Shown: positions 1 through 10,363 of the stretch, piece by piece
Layout: each line of letters starts with the position of its first letter
Numbering within the stretch: the first letter of the stretch is position 1
Source: Corynebacterium jeikeium
GTDB taxonomy: Bacteria > Actinomycetota > Actinomycetes > Mycobacteriales > Mycobacteriaceae
Reading direction: 5' to 3'
Assembly (NCBI RefSeq): GCF_028609885.1
Contig: NZ_CP063195.1
Span: 1,798,001-1,862,000 of the forward strand
DNA length: 64,000 bases
The notes under the pieces: model-generated
Database searches by the model: none
What the model was told of the DNA's origin: nothing
The model's input: only the letters and a program-made list of their open reading frames with translations
Translations under genes and position numbers: made by a program

Positions 1-1
1 G

Positions 2-133
2 GCTATGCTCAACCGGCGGATCGTGGCCGAAGGGGCGCTGGAAGAGGTTCTGACAGCAGAGAACCTCGCGCGCACCTTCAGCACCAACACGGCGGACGCA
101 CAGCTGGTCGCTAGTGAGGAGGCGCAGCGATGA
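2..133 (+). CDS. Metal ABC transporter ATP-binding protein, C-terminal end (partial)
   Basis: The window opens inside this gene; the last 43 codons are visible. The tail (LNRRIVAEGALEEVLT, then ENLARTF) is what the C-terminus of manganese/zinc/iron ABC ATPases of the MntB/ZnuC type looks like. Its TGA overlaps the ATG of the permease gene by four bases (ATGA), so the two are translationally coupled subunits of one importer. The Walker motifs lie outside the window, so the call rests on the tail and the neighbour. Confidence 0.72.
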   Translation, partial: AMLNRRIVAEGALEEVLTAENLARTFSTNTADAQLVASEEAQR

Positions 134-987
134 GCACACTTTCGACTCTTTTCGACCCAATCCTGGTGCCCCTGAGCTACAGCTTCGTACAGCGGGCGGT
201 GCTCGCCGCCAGCGTGATGGCCGTGGTCGCGGGACTACTGAGCTGCTGGCTGATCTTGGTGGGCTGGTCACTGCTAGGCGATGCGGTCTCCCACGCCGTG
301 CTGCCCGGTGTGGTGCTGGCCTACATCACCGGAGCGCCCTTCGCCGTCGGTGCGATGCTGGCCGCACTCATCGCCGTCGGCCTGGTCGGCTCGGTAAAGG
401 AAAGAACCACCCTGCGGGAGGACACCTCCATCGGCATTGTCTTCACCACCTTCTTCGCCCTCGGACTAGTGCTTCTTTCTGTGACGCCTAGCGGCACGCA
501 CTTACAGGAGATCCTGTTCGGCAACCTGCTGGGCATAACGCAGTCCGCGCTGTGGCAGATCCTGGCCATTGGAGGCATCGCGTTTGTGGTGTTGCTGGCG
601 AATGCACGCACGTTTACTCTGTGGGCTTTTGACGCCGAACACTCCAGAACCATGGGCTTCAATACGAAGGCCATACGGTGGGCACTGTTGGCGTGCCTGG
701 CGTGCGTGGTGGTGGCCAGCGCCCAGGCCGTTGGCGTGATCTTGGTGGTAGCAATGCTGATTACCCCCGGCGCAACCGCTTACCTGTGGACGCGCCGCTT
801 CCGCCACATGCTGCTTATTGCCCCGTTGGTGGCGTGGGTCAGCTGCATCACGGGCATCCTGCTGAGCTTCAACGTAGACGTATCCACTGGCGGCACCATC
901 GTGCTGGTACAGTCGGCCATCTTCGGGCTGACGTACCTCTTCGCCCCACGTGAAGGCCTGGTACGCAGTTTTCTAACGCGGCGCTAG
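130..987 (+). CDS. Metal ABC transporter permease (ABC-3 / ZnuB-MntC family)
   Basis: A 285-residue membrane protein with about eight hydrophobic segments. It carries the family signature GDAVSHAVLPGVVLAY near residues 51-66 and a second conserved block around residues 185-225 (QAVGVILVVAMLITPGATA region). It would form the membrane channel for Mn2+, Zn2+ or Fe2+ import with the upstream ATPase. The metal cannot be told from sequence. The stop codon shares the tetranucleotide CTAG with the stop of the convergent mazG gene, so no space for a terminator exists between them. Confidence 0.9.
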   Translation: MSTLSTLFDPILVPLSYSFVQRAVLAASVMAVVAGLLSCWLILVGWSLLGDAVSHAVLPGVVLAYITGAPFAVGAMLAALIAVGLVGSVKERTTLREDTSIGIVFTTFFALGLVLLSVTPSGTHLQEILFGNLLGITQSALWQILAIGGIAFVVLLANARTFTLWAFDAEHSRTMGFNTKAIRWALLACLACVVVASAQAVGVILVVAMLITPGATAYLWTRRFRHMLLIAPLVAWVSCITGILLSFNVDVSTGGTIVLVQSAIFGLTYLFAPREGLVRSFLTRR

Positions 988-2318
988 TTGCCCTGCTGCT
1001 GGCTCCCTGGCTGCTGGGGGTTGGGATGCTGAGGCTTGTGCTGTTGGGACTGCAGCTTCTCGCGGAACGCCGCAACAGCATCGTGTAGGCGGCGCTCTGC
1101 CTCACCGGGGCTATCTAGCTCCAGGCCAACCATCGGGTAGCGGATGTCGGTCGGGATGTCCTTGTCTGGTAGCCCCAGCTGGCGCGCCTCAGCGATGACG
1201 GCCTCCGCGGCGGTCAAAGCGCTAGTGCCGGTCGAATCTGCGGCCGTAGCAACATTGCCACTAGGCGCGACGGAGTCGGAGGGACCTGCGGCGCCTGCAG
1301 GGCCTGCCGCTGCAGCGGGCGCGTGAACGGCTGGGAACTGCTCCGCGTGTGGTTCCTGGCGGGGCTGTACAGATTCGGCCTGCTTCTCGGCCGCCTTCTG
1401 CTCAGCTTCCTTTTTGGCCTCGCTGTAGCGCAGGTAGTCCTCACCGAAACTGCGGATCCGCTGGGCTTCCTCTTCCTTTTTGCCTTCCGCCCACAGGCGG
1501 TCCTGCTCCTGGCGCGGAACCTGGCGCTCGACCTCCTCAAACAGGTAGGGGGCGCGAGCGCGCAGCTTCGCCGAAAACGCCCCGGCCACGTGACCAATGT
1601 CGAAGGCGCCACGGCGGTTCGCGATCTCCGCGTGGAAAAGCACCTGCAGCAAAACATCCGACAGCTCGGCACATAGATCCTGCTCGATCCACTCCGGGCG
1701 CGTAGCTCCTTGACCTTCGCCCTCGGGCTTCCAGTTTTCCATCAGGTCGATAGTGCGCGCGAGCTCCTCAGTTTCCTCCCGCAGGAACTTCACCAGGCTG
1801 GCGTGGGTCATGGACTGCTCCCACTCCCCCTGGCGCAGAGCACGCGCCATTAGCGCCACCGCGTCCTCGATTTCATCCATCACGGAAGCCGGAACTTCGG
1901 TGCGCGTCGTGCGGCGCAGGCCGGCCACAGCCGCAGTGTGCTCGTCGGTCCCGACGATCTCGCCGTCCACCACGCCATCGCCCGAGTGGGTGATCTCGGC
2001 TGCGTCTTCCCCGTCGGTGGCGTCACTAACAGAAGAGCTACCGGCCTCCAGCTCGCGGGCAGGCTCCATGTGCACCTTGAGGCTCGGCGCGGTGATGAGC
2101 TCCTCACCAGCTTCGATGCGGTTAACGACAGCCTCGTTTTCCAGATCCGTCGTGACGATGATGTCGGACTCATCGACCGTGTGGCCGCCCAGATCCGCAA
2201 TAACCCAGCGGACGCGGATGGGCACCTCCTCCGTGTAGCAAACATCTCCACGAAGCAGATCGACGGCATCCACGGGAATCATCGCGGGGAAACGGGGATC
2301 TAGTAATACGACTGACAT
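984..2318 (-). CDS. mazG: Nucleoside triphosphate pyrophosphohydrolase MazG
   Basis: House-cleaning enzyme that hydrolyses (d)NTPs to NMP and pyrophosphate. I place the start at the ATG at 2318 (protein begins MSVVLLDPRFPAMIP); a longer open frame runs 22 codons further but lacks similarity. Residues about 1-130 are the N-terminal domain seen in actinobacterial MazG; the MazG helical domain follows at about 150-260, with the acidic metal-binding pattern (FLREETEELARTID and later CAELSDVLLQVLFHAE). The last 130 residues are Ala/Pro/Gln-rich low complexity, ending in a His-Gln-Pro tail, longer than in most homologues. It lies 25 bp after mfd and is probably cotranscribed with it. Confidence 0.86.
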   Translation of the reverse strand: MSVVLLDPRFPAMIPVDAVDLLRGDVCYTEEVPIRVRWVIADLGGHTVDESDIIVTTDLENEAVVNRIEAGEELITAPSLKVHMEPARELEAGSSSVSDATDGEDAAEITHSGDGVVDGEIVGTDEHTAAVAGLRRTTRTEVPASVMDEIEDAVALMARALRQGEWEQSMTHASLVKFLREETEELARTIDLMENWKPEGEGQGATRPEWIEQDLCAELSDVLLQVLFHAEIANRRGAFDIGHVAGAFSAKLRARAPYLFEEVERQVPRQEQDRLWAEGKKEEEAQRIRSFGEDYLRYSEAKKEAEQKAAEKQAESVQPRQEPHAEQFPAVHAPAAAAGPAGAAGPSDSVAPSGNVATAADSTGTSALTAAEAVIAEARQLGLPDKDIPTDIRYPMVGLELDSPGEAERRLHDAVAAFREKLQSQQHKPQHPNPQQPGSQQQGN

Positions 2319-2343
2319 GGCGGTTATTCTAGCGCGTCGGGGT

Positions 2344-5300
2344 TTAGGACGTGCCCTTATCCTTGCCTGAGCCCTTGTCGGCACCGCCGGCCATGTTGCG
2401 AATCGGAATGCCAGCCAGCTGCGTCAACGCATCGGCGCACCACTGCACCAGCTCCGTATCGCGCAGCGGAACCGCGCGCATGCCCTGACCGCGCTTCGGC
2501 GCCGGGATCAGCACAATCTTGGTCGTCGCGCGGTAATTCGCCGCGGGGAATAGGCGCTTCAGACGCACCTGGGTGGAATCCTGCAGCTCGATGGGGCTGA
2601 AACTAATCTTCGAACCCGTGGTCACCACCTCCGTGACCTGCAGGTCTCGGCACAGCAGGCGCAGGCGCGAGAGCACCGCGAGCATCTGGATCTGCTCCGG
2701 CGGCTTGCCGTAGCGGTCGTGCAGCTCCTCGAGCACCTTCTCGATCTGCTCCTCATCCTGCACCTCGGCGAACTTGCGGTAGGCCTCCAGGCGCAGGCGC
2801 TCCGATGCTATGTACTCGGCTGGGATGTGTGCATCCACCGGCAGGTCGATGCGGATCTCCTTCTTTTCCTCTTCTCGGCCGTCGACGGGCTTACCGTCTG
2901 CCATCGCGCGAAACGCCTCCACTGCTTCGCCCACCAAGCGGACGTAGAGGTCGAAACCTACTCCGGCGATGTGACCAGATTGCTCGGCGCCCAGCACGTT
3001 GCCAGCACCGCGCATCTCCAGGTCCTTCATGGCCACGGCCATGCCCGCGCCCAGGTCGTTGTTCTGGGCGATGGTCGTCAGCCGGTCGTAGGAGGTCTCG
3101 GTCAGCACCTCCCCCTTCGGGTATAGGAAGTAGGCGTAACCGCGCTCGCGGGAGCGCCCCACGCGGCCGCGCAGCTGATGCAGCTGGGACAGCCCCATGT
3201 GGTGGGCGTTCTCCACGATCAGGGTGTTGGCATTGGCGATATCCAGGCCTGTCTCCACAATGGTGGTGCACACCAGCACGTCGAACTCGCGATCCCAGAA
3301 GCCCTTCACCGTGGTTTCTAGCTGTTCCTCGCTCATCTGGCCGTGTGCGACCACCACGCGGGCCTCCGGTACCAGGCGGCGAATGTCCGCGGCGGTCTGC
3401 TCAATACTGCGGACCTTGTTGTGCACGTAGAACACCTGGCCGTCACGCAGTAGCTCGCGGCGGATAGCCGCAGCCACGTGCTTATCCTCCTGCGCACCCA
3501 CATACGTCAGCACGGGGTGACGATCCTCCGGCGGGGTGAGAATGGTCGACATCTCACGGATGCCCGCCATCGACATTTCCAGCGTGCGGGGAATCGGGGT
3601 CGCAGACATCGTCAGCACGTCCACGTGGGTGCGCAGCGACTTGATGTGCTCCTTGTGCTCCACACCGAAGCGCTGCTCCTCGTCCACGATGATCAGCCCC
3701 AGGTTCTTCCAATGCACGCCCGTCTGCAGCAGGCGGTGGGTACCGATCACGATGTCCACCGTGCCATCGGCCATGCCGGCGATGACCTTCTTGGATTCCG
3801 CCGGGGTGGTAAAGCGGGACAGCTCCTTGATAGTGGTGGGAAAGTCCTGCATGCGCTCGCTAAACGTGTTGTAGTGCTGCTGCGCCAGCAAGGTGGTCGG
3901 CACCAGCACGGCCACCTGCTTGCCGGACTGCACAGCCTTGAAAGCGGCACGCACCGCCACCTCGGTCTTGCCATAGCCCACGTCGCCGACGATCACGCGG
4001 TCCATCGGCACCGGCTTTTCCATGTCGGCCTTCACGGCCTCGATGGCGTTGTACTGATCCTCGGTTTCTGTGAAGGGGAAGGCATCTTCCATCTCCCGCT
4101 GCCAGGGCGTATCCGCGGCGAAGGCATAGCCCGGCGCGGCCTGGCGGCTGGCGTAGAGCTGCACCAACTCGCCCGCGATCTCACGTACAGCACCGCGGGC
4201 CTTGCGCTTGGTGTTCTTCCAATCCGCGCCACCCATCTTCGACAGCGCGGGCTTTTCCCCGCCGACGTAGCGCGACAGCATATCCAGCTGATCCATCGGC
4301 ACGTATAGCTGATCGCCCGGCCCGCCCCGCTTGCTGGGCGCGTACTCCAGCACCAGGTACTCACGGCGGGAGGCATCCGGCCCCTTGCCCACCGTGCGTT
4401 CCGTCATCTTCACGAACTTGCCTATGCCGTGGGAATCGTGCACCACCAGGTCGCCCGACTCCAGTGCCAGCGGATCCACGCGGTTGCGCTTCTTCGCGGG
4501 CTTGCGCTTGCCCGTGGCCTTCGCGTCCACGCGGTTGCCGGTCAGGTCCGTTTCCGTGAAGAACAGCAGGCTAGGGCGCTTGTCGTCCCCGGTGAAGGGG
4601 AACACCAGCCCCTCGTAAGCCACGGCGTGGTAGATGCTCACCTGGTGTGGCGCGGGCTCGTCGGCGGTGGTGTGTTTGGACTTCTTAATCCGCCCCAGGC
4701 CACGGCTGCCGCTGAGGTCCACACCGATCGCCTCGGCCGCGATGCCAGCTTCTTGGAAACGCCGCAGCATGCGGGCCGCCACGGCCGGGGTTGGGGCCGC
4801 GAAGGCCACCCGTCCACCGGATTCCACGCGCTTGCGGATGTCGCTCATCAGCGCACCGATGGCCTCCATCTCGCCGTGCGGTCGGGGCGCCGAGTCGTAG
4901 TTGAGCTCCAAAACATCGGAAGTGTCGGCGTCAAAATCCGCCATCCCGAGCGTAGACAACGTCCACCAGGGCCGCCCCAGCTTTTGCTGCACCTTCTGCA
5001 CCGCGTCGATCGAAAGATAAGCCACGCCCTCCATCGGCGCCGAGCCGCCCATTGCCGCAACGTCCCAACCGGCCTCAAGGAACTGCTGGCCCGTTTCGCG
5101 CAGGTCGTGAGCGCGGCGTTCGACTGCCGCGGGTGCCATCACCAGCGTGTGCGTACCTTCCGGCATGAGCTCCGGCAGTGCCACCAGCTCGGCCGTGTGC
5201 AGCGCCGGAATCAGCGATTCCATCCCCTGTACCTGGATTTTCTGGCTGATCTTGTCGAGGATCTCGGCCAACTCCGCGTTGCCGGCGTGCTCTTGGGCAA

Positions 5301-6075
5301 GGTTCTTGGCTTTTGACGCCACCTCGTCCGTCACAATCAATTCCCGGCATGCATAAACCATCACCTGGTCTGGCTCCACCCCGGGGATGGTCCGCTGGTC
5401 GCCAACGCTAAAGGCGCGAACTTCCGTGATCTCGTCGCCCCAGAAGTCCACGCGGACGGGCATCTCCTCGGTCGCGGGGAAGATATCCACGATGCCACCG
5501 CGAATAGCGAAGTGGCCGCGCTTGCCCACCACGTCCACGTGCGTATAACCGAGCTCTTGCAGCCGGTGAGTGAGGGAATCGAAGTCTATTTCCTCCCCCA
5601 CCTTCAACCGCACCGGGGTGACCTCACCCAGGTTCGACTGCACAGGCTGCACCGCCGCGCGGGTCGGAGCCACCACGACCTGCAGGTTCTCGTCGCCCTC
5701 GTGCAGGCGGCGCAGCACGCGCATACGGGTGGACACCGTCTCCACAGCCGGGGAAAGCTTCTCGTGCGGCAGAGTCTCCCACGACGGGAACAGCTCCACG
5801 CGATCCCCCAGCATGTAGCGCAACACTGTGGTGAGGTCCTGGGCTTGGCGCCCCGTGGCCGTCACCACCAGCAGCGGGGTACGCTGCGCCAGCGTGCCGA
5901 CCGCGAAAGGCCACGCACCCTCCGGGGCTTGCATGTGCAGGCCCCCCTCCCCCAGGTGCGTCATCATCCCGCGCAGTTTCCCGTCCTGCGCGGCGGCTTT
6001 CAGCAGCCCCGCCAGGCTGGGCGCCGGATTTGAAGTGCGGTTGGCGTTGGCTTTGGGCGTGGCTGTCTGACTCAT
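2344..6075 (-). CDS. mfd: Transcription-repair coupling factor Mfd
   Basis: ATP-dependent translocase that removes stalled RNA polymerase at lesions and recruits UvrA. The order is N-terminal UvrB-like module, CarD-like RNA polymerase-interaction domain ([13 protein letters not shown]), RecG-like helicase with Walker [16 protein letters not shown] box ([15 protein letters not shown]), motif with [11 protein letters not shown], and C-terminal TRCF domain. About 1243 residues, normal for the family. The chosen ATG at 6075 gives MSQTATPKA; a TTG two codons upstream (6081) sits 8 nt after GGAGG and could be the true start. The gene points away from tRNA-Gln and is followed by mazG. Confidence 0.95.
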   Translation of the reverse strand: MSQTATPKANANRTSNPAPSLAGLLKAAAQDGKLRGMMTHLGEGGLHMQAPEGAWPFAVGTLAQRTPLLVVTATGRQAQDLTTVLRYMLGDRVELFPSWETLPHEKLSPAVETVSTRMRVLRRLHEGDENLQVVVAPTRAAVQPVQSNLGEVTPVRLKVGEEIDFDSLTHRLQELGYTHVDVVGKRGHFAIRGGIVDIFPATEEMPVRVDFWGDEITEVRAFSVGDQRTIPGVEPDQVMVYACRELIVTDEVASKAKNLAQEHAGNAELAEILDKISQKIQVQGMESLIPALHTAELVALPELMPEGTHTLVMAPAAVERRAHDLRETGQQFLEAGWDVAAMGGSAPMEGVAYLSIDAVQKVQQKLGRPWWTLSTLGMADFDADTSDVLELNYDSAPRPHGEMEAIGALMSDIRKRVESGGRVAFAAPTPAVAARMLRRFQEAGIAAEAIGVDLSGSRGLGRIKKSKHTTADEPAPHQVSIYHAVAYEGLVFPFTGDDKRPSLLFFTETDLTGNRVDAKATGKRKPAKKRNRVDPLALESGDLVVHDSHGIGKFVKMTERTVGKGPDASRREYLVLEYAPSKRGGPGDQLYVPMDQLDMLSRYVGGEKPALSKMGGADWKNTKRKARGAVREIAGELVQLYASRQAAPGYAFAADTPWQREMEDAFPFTETEDQYNAIEAVKADMEKPVPMDRVIVGDVGYGKTEVAVRAAFKAVQSGKQVAVLVPTTLLAQQHYNTFSERMQDFPTTIKELSRFTTPAESKKVIAGMADGTVDIVIGTHRLLQTGVHWKNLGLIIVDEEQRFGVEHKEHIKSLRTHVDVLTMSATPIPRTLEMSMAGIREMSTILTPPEDRHPVLTYVGAQEDKHVAAAIRRELLRDGQVFYVHNKVRSIEQTAADIRRLVPEARVVVAHGQMSEEQLETTVKGFWDREFDVLVCTTIVETGLDIANANTLIVENAHHMGLSQLHQLRGRVGRSRERGYAYFLYPKGEVLTETSYDRLTTIAQNNDLGAGMAVAMKDLEMRGAGNVLGAEQSGHIAGVGFDLYVRLVGEAVEAFRAMADGKPVDGREEEKKEIRIDLPVDAHIPAEYIASERLRLEAYRKFAEVQDEEQIEKVLEELHDRYGKPPEQIQMLAVLSRLRLLCRDLQVTEVVTTGSKISFSPIELQDSTQVRLKRLFPAANYRATTKIVLIPAPKRGQGMRAVPLRDTELVQWCADALTQLAGIPIRNMAGGADKGSGKDKGTS

Positions 6076-6145
6076 GGCCAACAGTCTATCCTCCACTTCA
6101 CCCTGCGGTTTATGCGCCCGGTTGGGTGTGCTGTAAAGTGTTCGC

Positions 6146-6163
6146 TGCACATTAATATGTGCA
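6146..6163 (+). promoter_or_regulatory. tRNA-Gln promoter -10 region embedded in an 18-bp palindrome
   Basis: The arms TGCACAT and ATGTGCA flank TAAT and form a perfect dyad. The hexamer TAATAT (6153-6158) inside it is placed correctly to be the -10 box, about 7 bases before the 5' end of tRNA-Gln. No convincing -35 is seen. The dyad may be an operator or may be chance. Confidence 0.4.
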
Positions 6164-6165
6164 CT

Positions 6166-6237
6166 TCTCCCATGGTGTAATTGGCAACACTACGGTTTTT
6201 GGTACCGTCATTCTAGGTTCGAGTCCTGGTGGGAGAG
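6166..6237 (+). tRNA. tRNA-Gln (anticodon UUG)
   Basis: A full cloverleaf can be drawn: 7-bp acceptor (TCTCCCA with TGGGAGA), D-arm, 5-bp anticodon stem ACGGT/ACCGT closing a seven-base loop with TTG, and a T-arm with GGTTCGAGTCC. The discriminator base is G and CCA is not encoded. It reads codons CAA and probably CAG. Confidence 0.97.
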
Positions 6238-6266
6238 CTTTTTCTTTTGGAAGGGTGGGGCGATAC

Positions 6267-7649
6267 ATGTCCGGCAAGTCCAGCACAGATTCCAGTAGGT
6301 TCTGGCACACATTCACCACGAAATTCATCGGCACACCACCCAAGAGCGACCTGAAGCACGTCGAGGAAAACGCAGGCCGCTATTCCCTGGGCTTCGGCAC
6401 GCAGAACATCGGCGATCAAATCGTTTCCGCTAAGACGGTTCTGCCTTGGTTCCTGTCTGTAATCGCCGCCCCGGCGTGGATCATCCCGCTTCTGGTGCCG
6501 ATCCGTGAATCCGGTTCGATGCTGCCGCAGGCTCTGTTCCGCCCGTGGCTGCAGACGAAGACCTCACGGCTGGGTTTCATGCTGATCGGCACGCTTGGCC
6601 AGGCACTGGCATGCGCGATCATGGTCGCCGCCGCGCTTCTGACCAACGGGCTGCTGGCCGGACTGATCATCCTGTTCGCCCTCGCTCTGCTGTCCACCTG
6701 CCGCTCTTTGGTATCGCTGACCAGTAAGGACATCGCCGGGCGCACGGTTCCGAAGGGCTTCCGCGGGCGGCTGACCGGCTTTGCCACTACTTTGTCCGGC
6801 GCGGTGGCGATCCTGGTGGGTGTGGCCATTCAGGCCGCCCGCGGGGAGCTGACCCCTACCTTCTTCGCAATCCTTTTCGCCGTCGCCGCTGTGTCCTGGT
6901 TGGCCAGCGCATGGCTGTTTAAGGGGATCCGGGAAGGCGTCACTAAACAAGAAGAAAAAGACCTGCCGCAGGGCACGAACTACGTACGCGATGTGGTCGA
7001 CGACATCGTGGACCTCGTACGCTCTGACCGCAACTTTAGGCGCTTCGTGCTGGTGCGTTCGCTGCTACTGGCCTCCGCCCTGTCACCGACATTCCTGGTG
7101 ACGATGGCGAATCAACAGAGCGTGACGGAAGAATCCTCACTGGCCAGCGCCATTTTCACGGGTCTGGGAACGTTTGTGATCGCCTCTGGCGTGGCCTCGC
7201 TACTCGCCGGCAGGGTCTCGGGCTGGCTATCAGACGTGAGCTCCCGCAATACTCTGTCCGGCGCCGCACTACTGGCGACGGTCGTACTCATCATCACTGT
7301 GGCGTTGGGTTACGCTTCCTCGCTTAGTGACGCCCACACGTGGACCACCGCCCTGGTGTGGTGGCTACCCATCGCGTTCTTCATTATCTCGCTTGCCCAC
7401 GCAGCGATCAGGGTCGCCCGCTCCACCTACATCGTGGACATGGCAGAGGGCACGCAACGTACCCGCTATGTATCGGTGGCGAACACGCTGATGGGCGTGT
7501 TGCTGCTGATCGTGGGCGCGTTGACCAGTGTGCTGGCACTGTTTTCCCCGGAGGTCGCACTGGCTGCACTGGCGCTTTTCGGCCTGCTGGGCGCGATCCT
7601 GTCTAAGAGCTTGCCGGAGGTATCGGTGGGCAAAAACGAGATTTCTTAA
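6267..7649 (+). CDS. MFS-type membrane transporter
   Basis: A 460-residue integral membrane protein with about twelve hydrophobic segments. I place the start at the ATG at 6267 (MSGKSSTDSSRFW), after a purine-rich GGAAGGGTGGGG; the open frame upstream is the tRNA read as protein. The cytoplasmic loop pattern between the third to fifth helices (DIAGRTVPKGFRGRLTG) and the layout of two six-helix halves fit the major facilitator superfamily. Substrate unknown. It stands between tRNA-Gln and glmU with no clear functional partner. Confidence 0.83.
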   Translation: MSGKSSTDSSRFWHTFTTKFIGTPPKSDLKHVEENAGRYSLGFGTQNIGDQIVSAKTVLPWFLSVIAAPAWIIPLLVPIRESGSMLPQALFRPWLQTKTSRLGFMLIGTLGQALACAIMVAAALLTNGLLAGLIILFALALLSTCRSLVSLTSKDIAGRTVPKGFRGRLTGFATTLSGAVAILVGVAIQAARGELTPTFFAILFAVAAVSWLASAWLFKGIREGVTKQEEKDLPQGTNYVRDVVDDIVDLVRSDRNFRRFVLVRSLLLASALSPTFLVTMANQQSVTEESSLASAIFTGLGTFVIASGVASLLAGRVSGWLSDVSSRNTLSGAALLATVVLIITVALGYASSLSDAHTWTTALVWWLPIAFFIISLAHAAIRVARSTYIVDMAEGTQRTRYVSVANTLMGVLLLIVGALTSVLALFSPEVALAALALFGLLGAILSKSLPEVSVGKNEIS

Positions 7650-7737
7650 GCGCTCGCGGGCGACCCTCCCCGACTCGGCGGCGAAGCGACGCTATGCTGG
7701 AATTCGCTTTTAACCGAAAGTAAGGAATGCCAACAAC

Positions 7738-9255
7738 GTGACTGATGCTGCTCAGAACCCCGAAGCTCACCTAAAGGCCCAAGACAAGCCTGTGGCAGTG
7801 ATCGTGCTGGCCGCAGGGGCGGGCACGCGGATGAAGTCCACGACCCAAAAGACCCTGCACTCCATTGGCGGGCGCACCCTCCTTTCCCACAGCCTGCACG
7901 CCGCCGCTGGCATCGACCCCGCCCGCATCGTGGCTGTTATCGGCCATGGGCGGGAGCAAGTAGGACCGGCAGTAGCAGAGGTAGCCGAGCAACTGGGGCG
8001 CAGCATCGACACTGCAATCCAGGAGCAGCAGAACGGCACCGGCCACGCCGTACAGTGCGCAATGGAACAGCTGGAGGGCTTCGAAGGCACCGTTGTGGTT
8101 ACCAACGCGGACGTACCTCTACTTTCCCCGGAGACTCTGCAGGAACTTACTGCCACCCACGACGGCGCGAGCGTGACCGTGCTGTCCGTCAACCAGGACA
8201 ACCCCACCGGTTACGGCCGCATCCTGCGTACCAACGATGGCATGGTCACCGCCATCGTGGAGGAAAAGGACGCAACGGAGAAGCAGAAGGAAATCACTGA
8301 GGTCAACTCCGGTGTGTTCGCCTTCGACGCGGCTATCCTGCGCGACGGCTTGGCGCAGTTGAACACTGATAACGCCCAGGGCGAGCTATACCTGACGGAC
8401 GTGCTGAGCATCGCCCGCCGGGCGGGCCACCCCGTGCGCGCCCACATCGCCTCCGACGCTGCGGAACTAGCGGGCGTCAACGACCGCGTCCAGCTAGCCG
8501 CCGCCGGCGCCGAGCTCAACCGCCGCACCGTGACCGCCGCGATGCGAGGCGGGGCGACCATCGTAGATCCGGCGACAACTTGGATCGACGTGGATGTGCA
8601 GGTAGGCCAGGACGTCACTATCCTGCCGGGAACGCAGCTGCTAGGCACCACCACCATCGGTGATAACGCGCAGATCGGACCGGATACCACTCTAGAAAAC
8701 GTCAAGGTCGGCGAAGGCGCGCAGGTAGTCCGCACCCACGGCTTTGATTCCACCATCGGCCCGCGCGCCGAAGTAGGCCCCTTTACCTACATCCGCCCCG
8801 GCACGGTGCTGGGCGAAGAGGGCAAGCTCGGCGGCTTCGTCGAGGCGAAGAAGGCGAACATCGGGCGAGGCTCGAAGGTGCCCCACCTGACCTATGTCGG
8901 CGACGCGACGATCGGCGAATACTCCAACATCGGCGCCTCCAGCGTGTTCGTGAACTACGACGGTGTGAACAAGCACCACACCACCGTGGGCTCGCACGTG
9001 CGCACCGGATCCGATTCAATGTTCATCGCCCCGGTCGTGGTGGGCGATGGCGCCTACTCCGGAGCCGGTACCGTCATCAAGGAAGACGTGCCACCGGGCG
9101 CGCTGGTGGTCTCTGGTGGCAAGCAGCGCAACGTGGAGGGCTGGGTGGCTAAGAAGCGCCCCGGCACCCCAGCGGCAGAGGCCGGCGAGGCCGCAGCCAA
9201 GCGTGTGGCGGAAGGCGGTTCGCCTACGTCAACACCACAGGCAGACCAGGAGTAG
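7738..9255 (+). CDS. glmU: Bifunctional N-acetylglucosamine-1-phosphate uridyltransferase / glucosamine-1-phosphate acetyltransferase GlmU
   Basis: Makes UDP-GlcNAc for peptidoglycan. GTG start, with AAGGA upstream. Residues about 18-245 are the pyrophosphorylase domain with [20 protein letters not shown] and NADVPLL; residues about 265-470 form the left-handed beta-helix acetyltransferase with hexapeptide repeats and the [13 protein letters not shown] active-site region. The 505-residue length is slightly long because of an Ala/Glu-rich tail. A TATGCT hexamer about 45 bases upstream is a possible -10 box. Confidence 0.97.
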   Translation: MTDAAQNPEAHLKAQDKPVAVIVLAAGAGTRMKSTTQKTLHSIGGRTLLSHSLHAAAGIDPARIVAVIGHGREQVGPAVAEVAEQLGRSIDTAIQEQQNGTGHAVQCAMEQLEGFEGTVVVTNADVPLLSPETLQELTATHDGASVTVLSVNQDNPTGYGRILRTNDGMVTAIVEEKDATEKQKEITEVNSGVFAFDAAILRDGLAQLNTDNAQGELYLTDVLSIARRAGHPVRAHIASDAAELAGVNDRVQLAAAGAELNRRTVTAAMRGGATIVDPATTWIDVDVQVGQDVTILPGTQLLGTTTIGDNAQIGPDTTLENVKVGEGAQVVRTHGFDSTIGPRAEVGPFTYIRPGTVLGEEGKLGGFVEAKKANIGRGSKVPHLTYVGDATIGEYSNIGASSVFVNYDGVNKHHTTVGSHVRTGSDSMFIAPVVVGDGAYSGAGTVIKEDVPPGALVVSGGKQRNVEGWVAKKRPGTPAAEAGEAAAKRVAEGGSPTSTPQADQE

Positions 9256-9277
9256 CAGACAGAAGCTACGCTCGTTT

Positions 9278-9307
9278 TTGTTGATATCTCTGAGCGCGAC
9301 CTAAAAT
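9278..9307 (+). promoter_or_regulatory. Probable promoter of prs
   Basis: TTGTTG (9278-9283) and TAAAAT (9302-9307) are spaced by 18 bases, about 60 bases before the GTG of prs. A short hairpin GTAGC/GCTAC followed by GCTCGTTTTTG (about 9252-9279) just before it may be the glmU terminator. Confidence 0.5.
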
Positions 9308-9366
9308 GGGGAGCGCCTGAATAAAAGTGAATAGTCCAGCTCTTCGACCGGAAGGTTAAAGCACAA

Positions 9367-10338
9367 GTGTCCACCACCCACTGGATCGACAATCAAAAGA
9401 ACCTGATGCTGTTTAGCGGCAGGGCTCATCCGGAATTGGGGGAGGCTGTTGCCCGCGAATTGGGCATCGAGGTCACTCCGACCACCGCCCGCGACTTCGC
9501 TAACGGCGAGATCTTCGTCCGCTTCGAAGAGTCCGTCCGCGGTTCCGATGCCTTCGTGCTGCAGTCCCACCCGCAGCCGCTGAATAACTGGCTGATGGAG
9601 CAGCTGATCATGATCGATGCACTAAAGCGTGGCTCCGCCAAGCGCATCACCGCGATCCTGCCCTTCTACCCCTACGCCCGCCAGGACAAGAAGCACCGCG
9701 GCCGCGAGCCGATCTCCGCCCGCCTGGTTGCCGACCTGCTGAAGACCGCCGGCGCGGACCGCATCGTCTCTGTCGATCTGCACACCGACCAGATCCAGGG
9801 CTTCTTCGACGGTCCGGTGGATCACATGCACGCCATGCCGATCCTGACCGACTATGTAAAGGCCAATTACAACCTGGACAACATCTGCGTGGTCTCCCCT
9901 GATGCCGGCCGCGTGAAGGTGGCCGAGAAGTGGGCCAACGTGCTGGGCGATGCCCCACTGGCGTTCATCCACAAGACCCGCGACGTTGACGTAGCCAACA
10001 AGGTCACCGCCAACCGCGTGGTCGGCGACGTGAAGGGCCGCACCTGCGTGCTGCTGGACGACATGATCGATACCGGTGGAACCATCGCCGGTGCCGTCGG
10101 CGTGCTGCGTGAGGCTGGTGCTGGCGACGTGATCATCGCCACCACCCACGGCGTATTCAGCGGCCCGGCACGCGAGCGCCTGAGCAGCTGCGGCGCCCGC
10201 GAGATCATCACTACCGATACCCTGCCACAGTCCACCGAGGGCTGGGATAACCTGACGGTTCTGCCCATCGCCCCGCTGGTGGCCAAGACCATTCACGAGA
10301 TCTTCGAGAATGGCTCCGTGACCACACTGTTTGAGTAG
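9367..10338 (+). CDS. prs: Ribose-phosphate pyrophosphokinase (PRPP synthetase)
   Basis: Converts ribose 5-phosphate and ATP to PRPP for nucleotide, His, Trp and decaprenyl-phosphoribose synthesis. 323 residues, standard length. Visible motifs: NGEIFVRFEESVRGSD near the N-terminus, the flexible loop YPYARQDKKHRGREP, DLHTDQIQGFF and the PRPP-binding loop DDMIDTGGT. GTG start at 9367, with GGAAGG 8 nt upstream. The glmU-prs order is conserved in actinobacteria. Confidence 0.97.
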   Translation: MSTTHWIDNQKNLMLFSGRAHPELGEAVARELGIEVTPTTARDFANGEIFVRFEESVRGSDAFVLQSHPQPLNNWLMEQLIMIDALKRGSAKRITAILPFYPYARQDKKHRGREPISARLVADLLKTAGADRIVSVDLHTDQIQGFFDGPVDHMHAMPILTDYVKANYNLDNICVVSPDAGRVKVAEKWANVLGDAPLAFIHKTRDVDVANKVTANRVVGDVKGRTCVLLDDMIDTGGTIAGAVGVLREAGAGDVIIATTHGVFSGPARERLSSCGAREIITTDTLPQSTEGWDNLTVLPIAPLVAKTIHEIFENGSVTTLFE

Positions 10339-10363
10339 TTTTAATCCCCGGTTGGGGGTGTGC

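Noticed and set aside
4429..5316. 295-residue plus-strand ORF inside mfd
   Set aside because: Shadow frame of a clearly conserved gene, His/Arg-rich nonsense composition.
6159..6266. Longer start of the MFS gene through the tRNA
   Set aside because: The added residues are the tRNA-Gln sequence read as protein.
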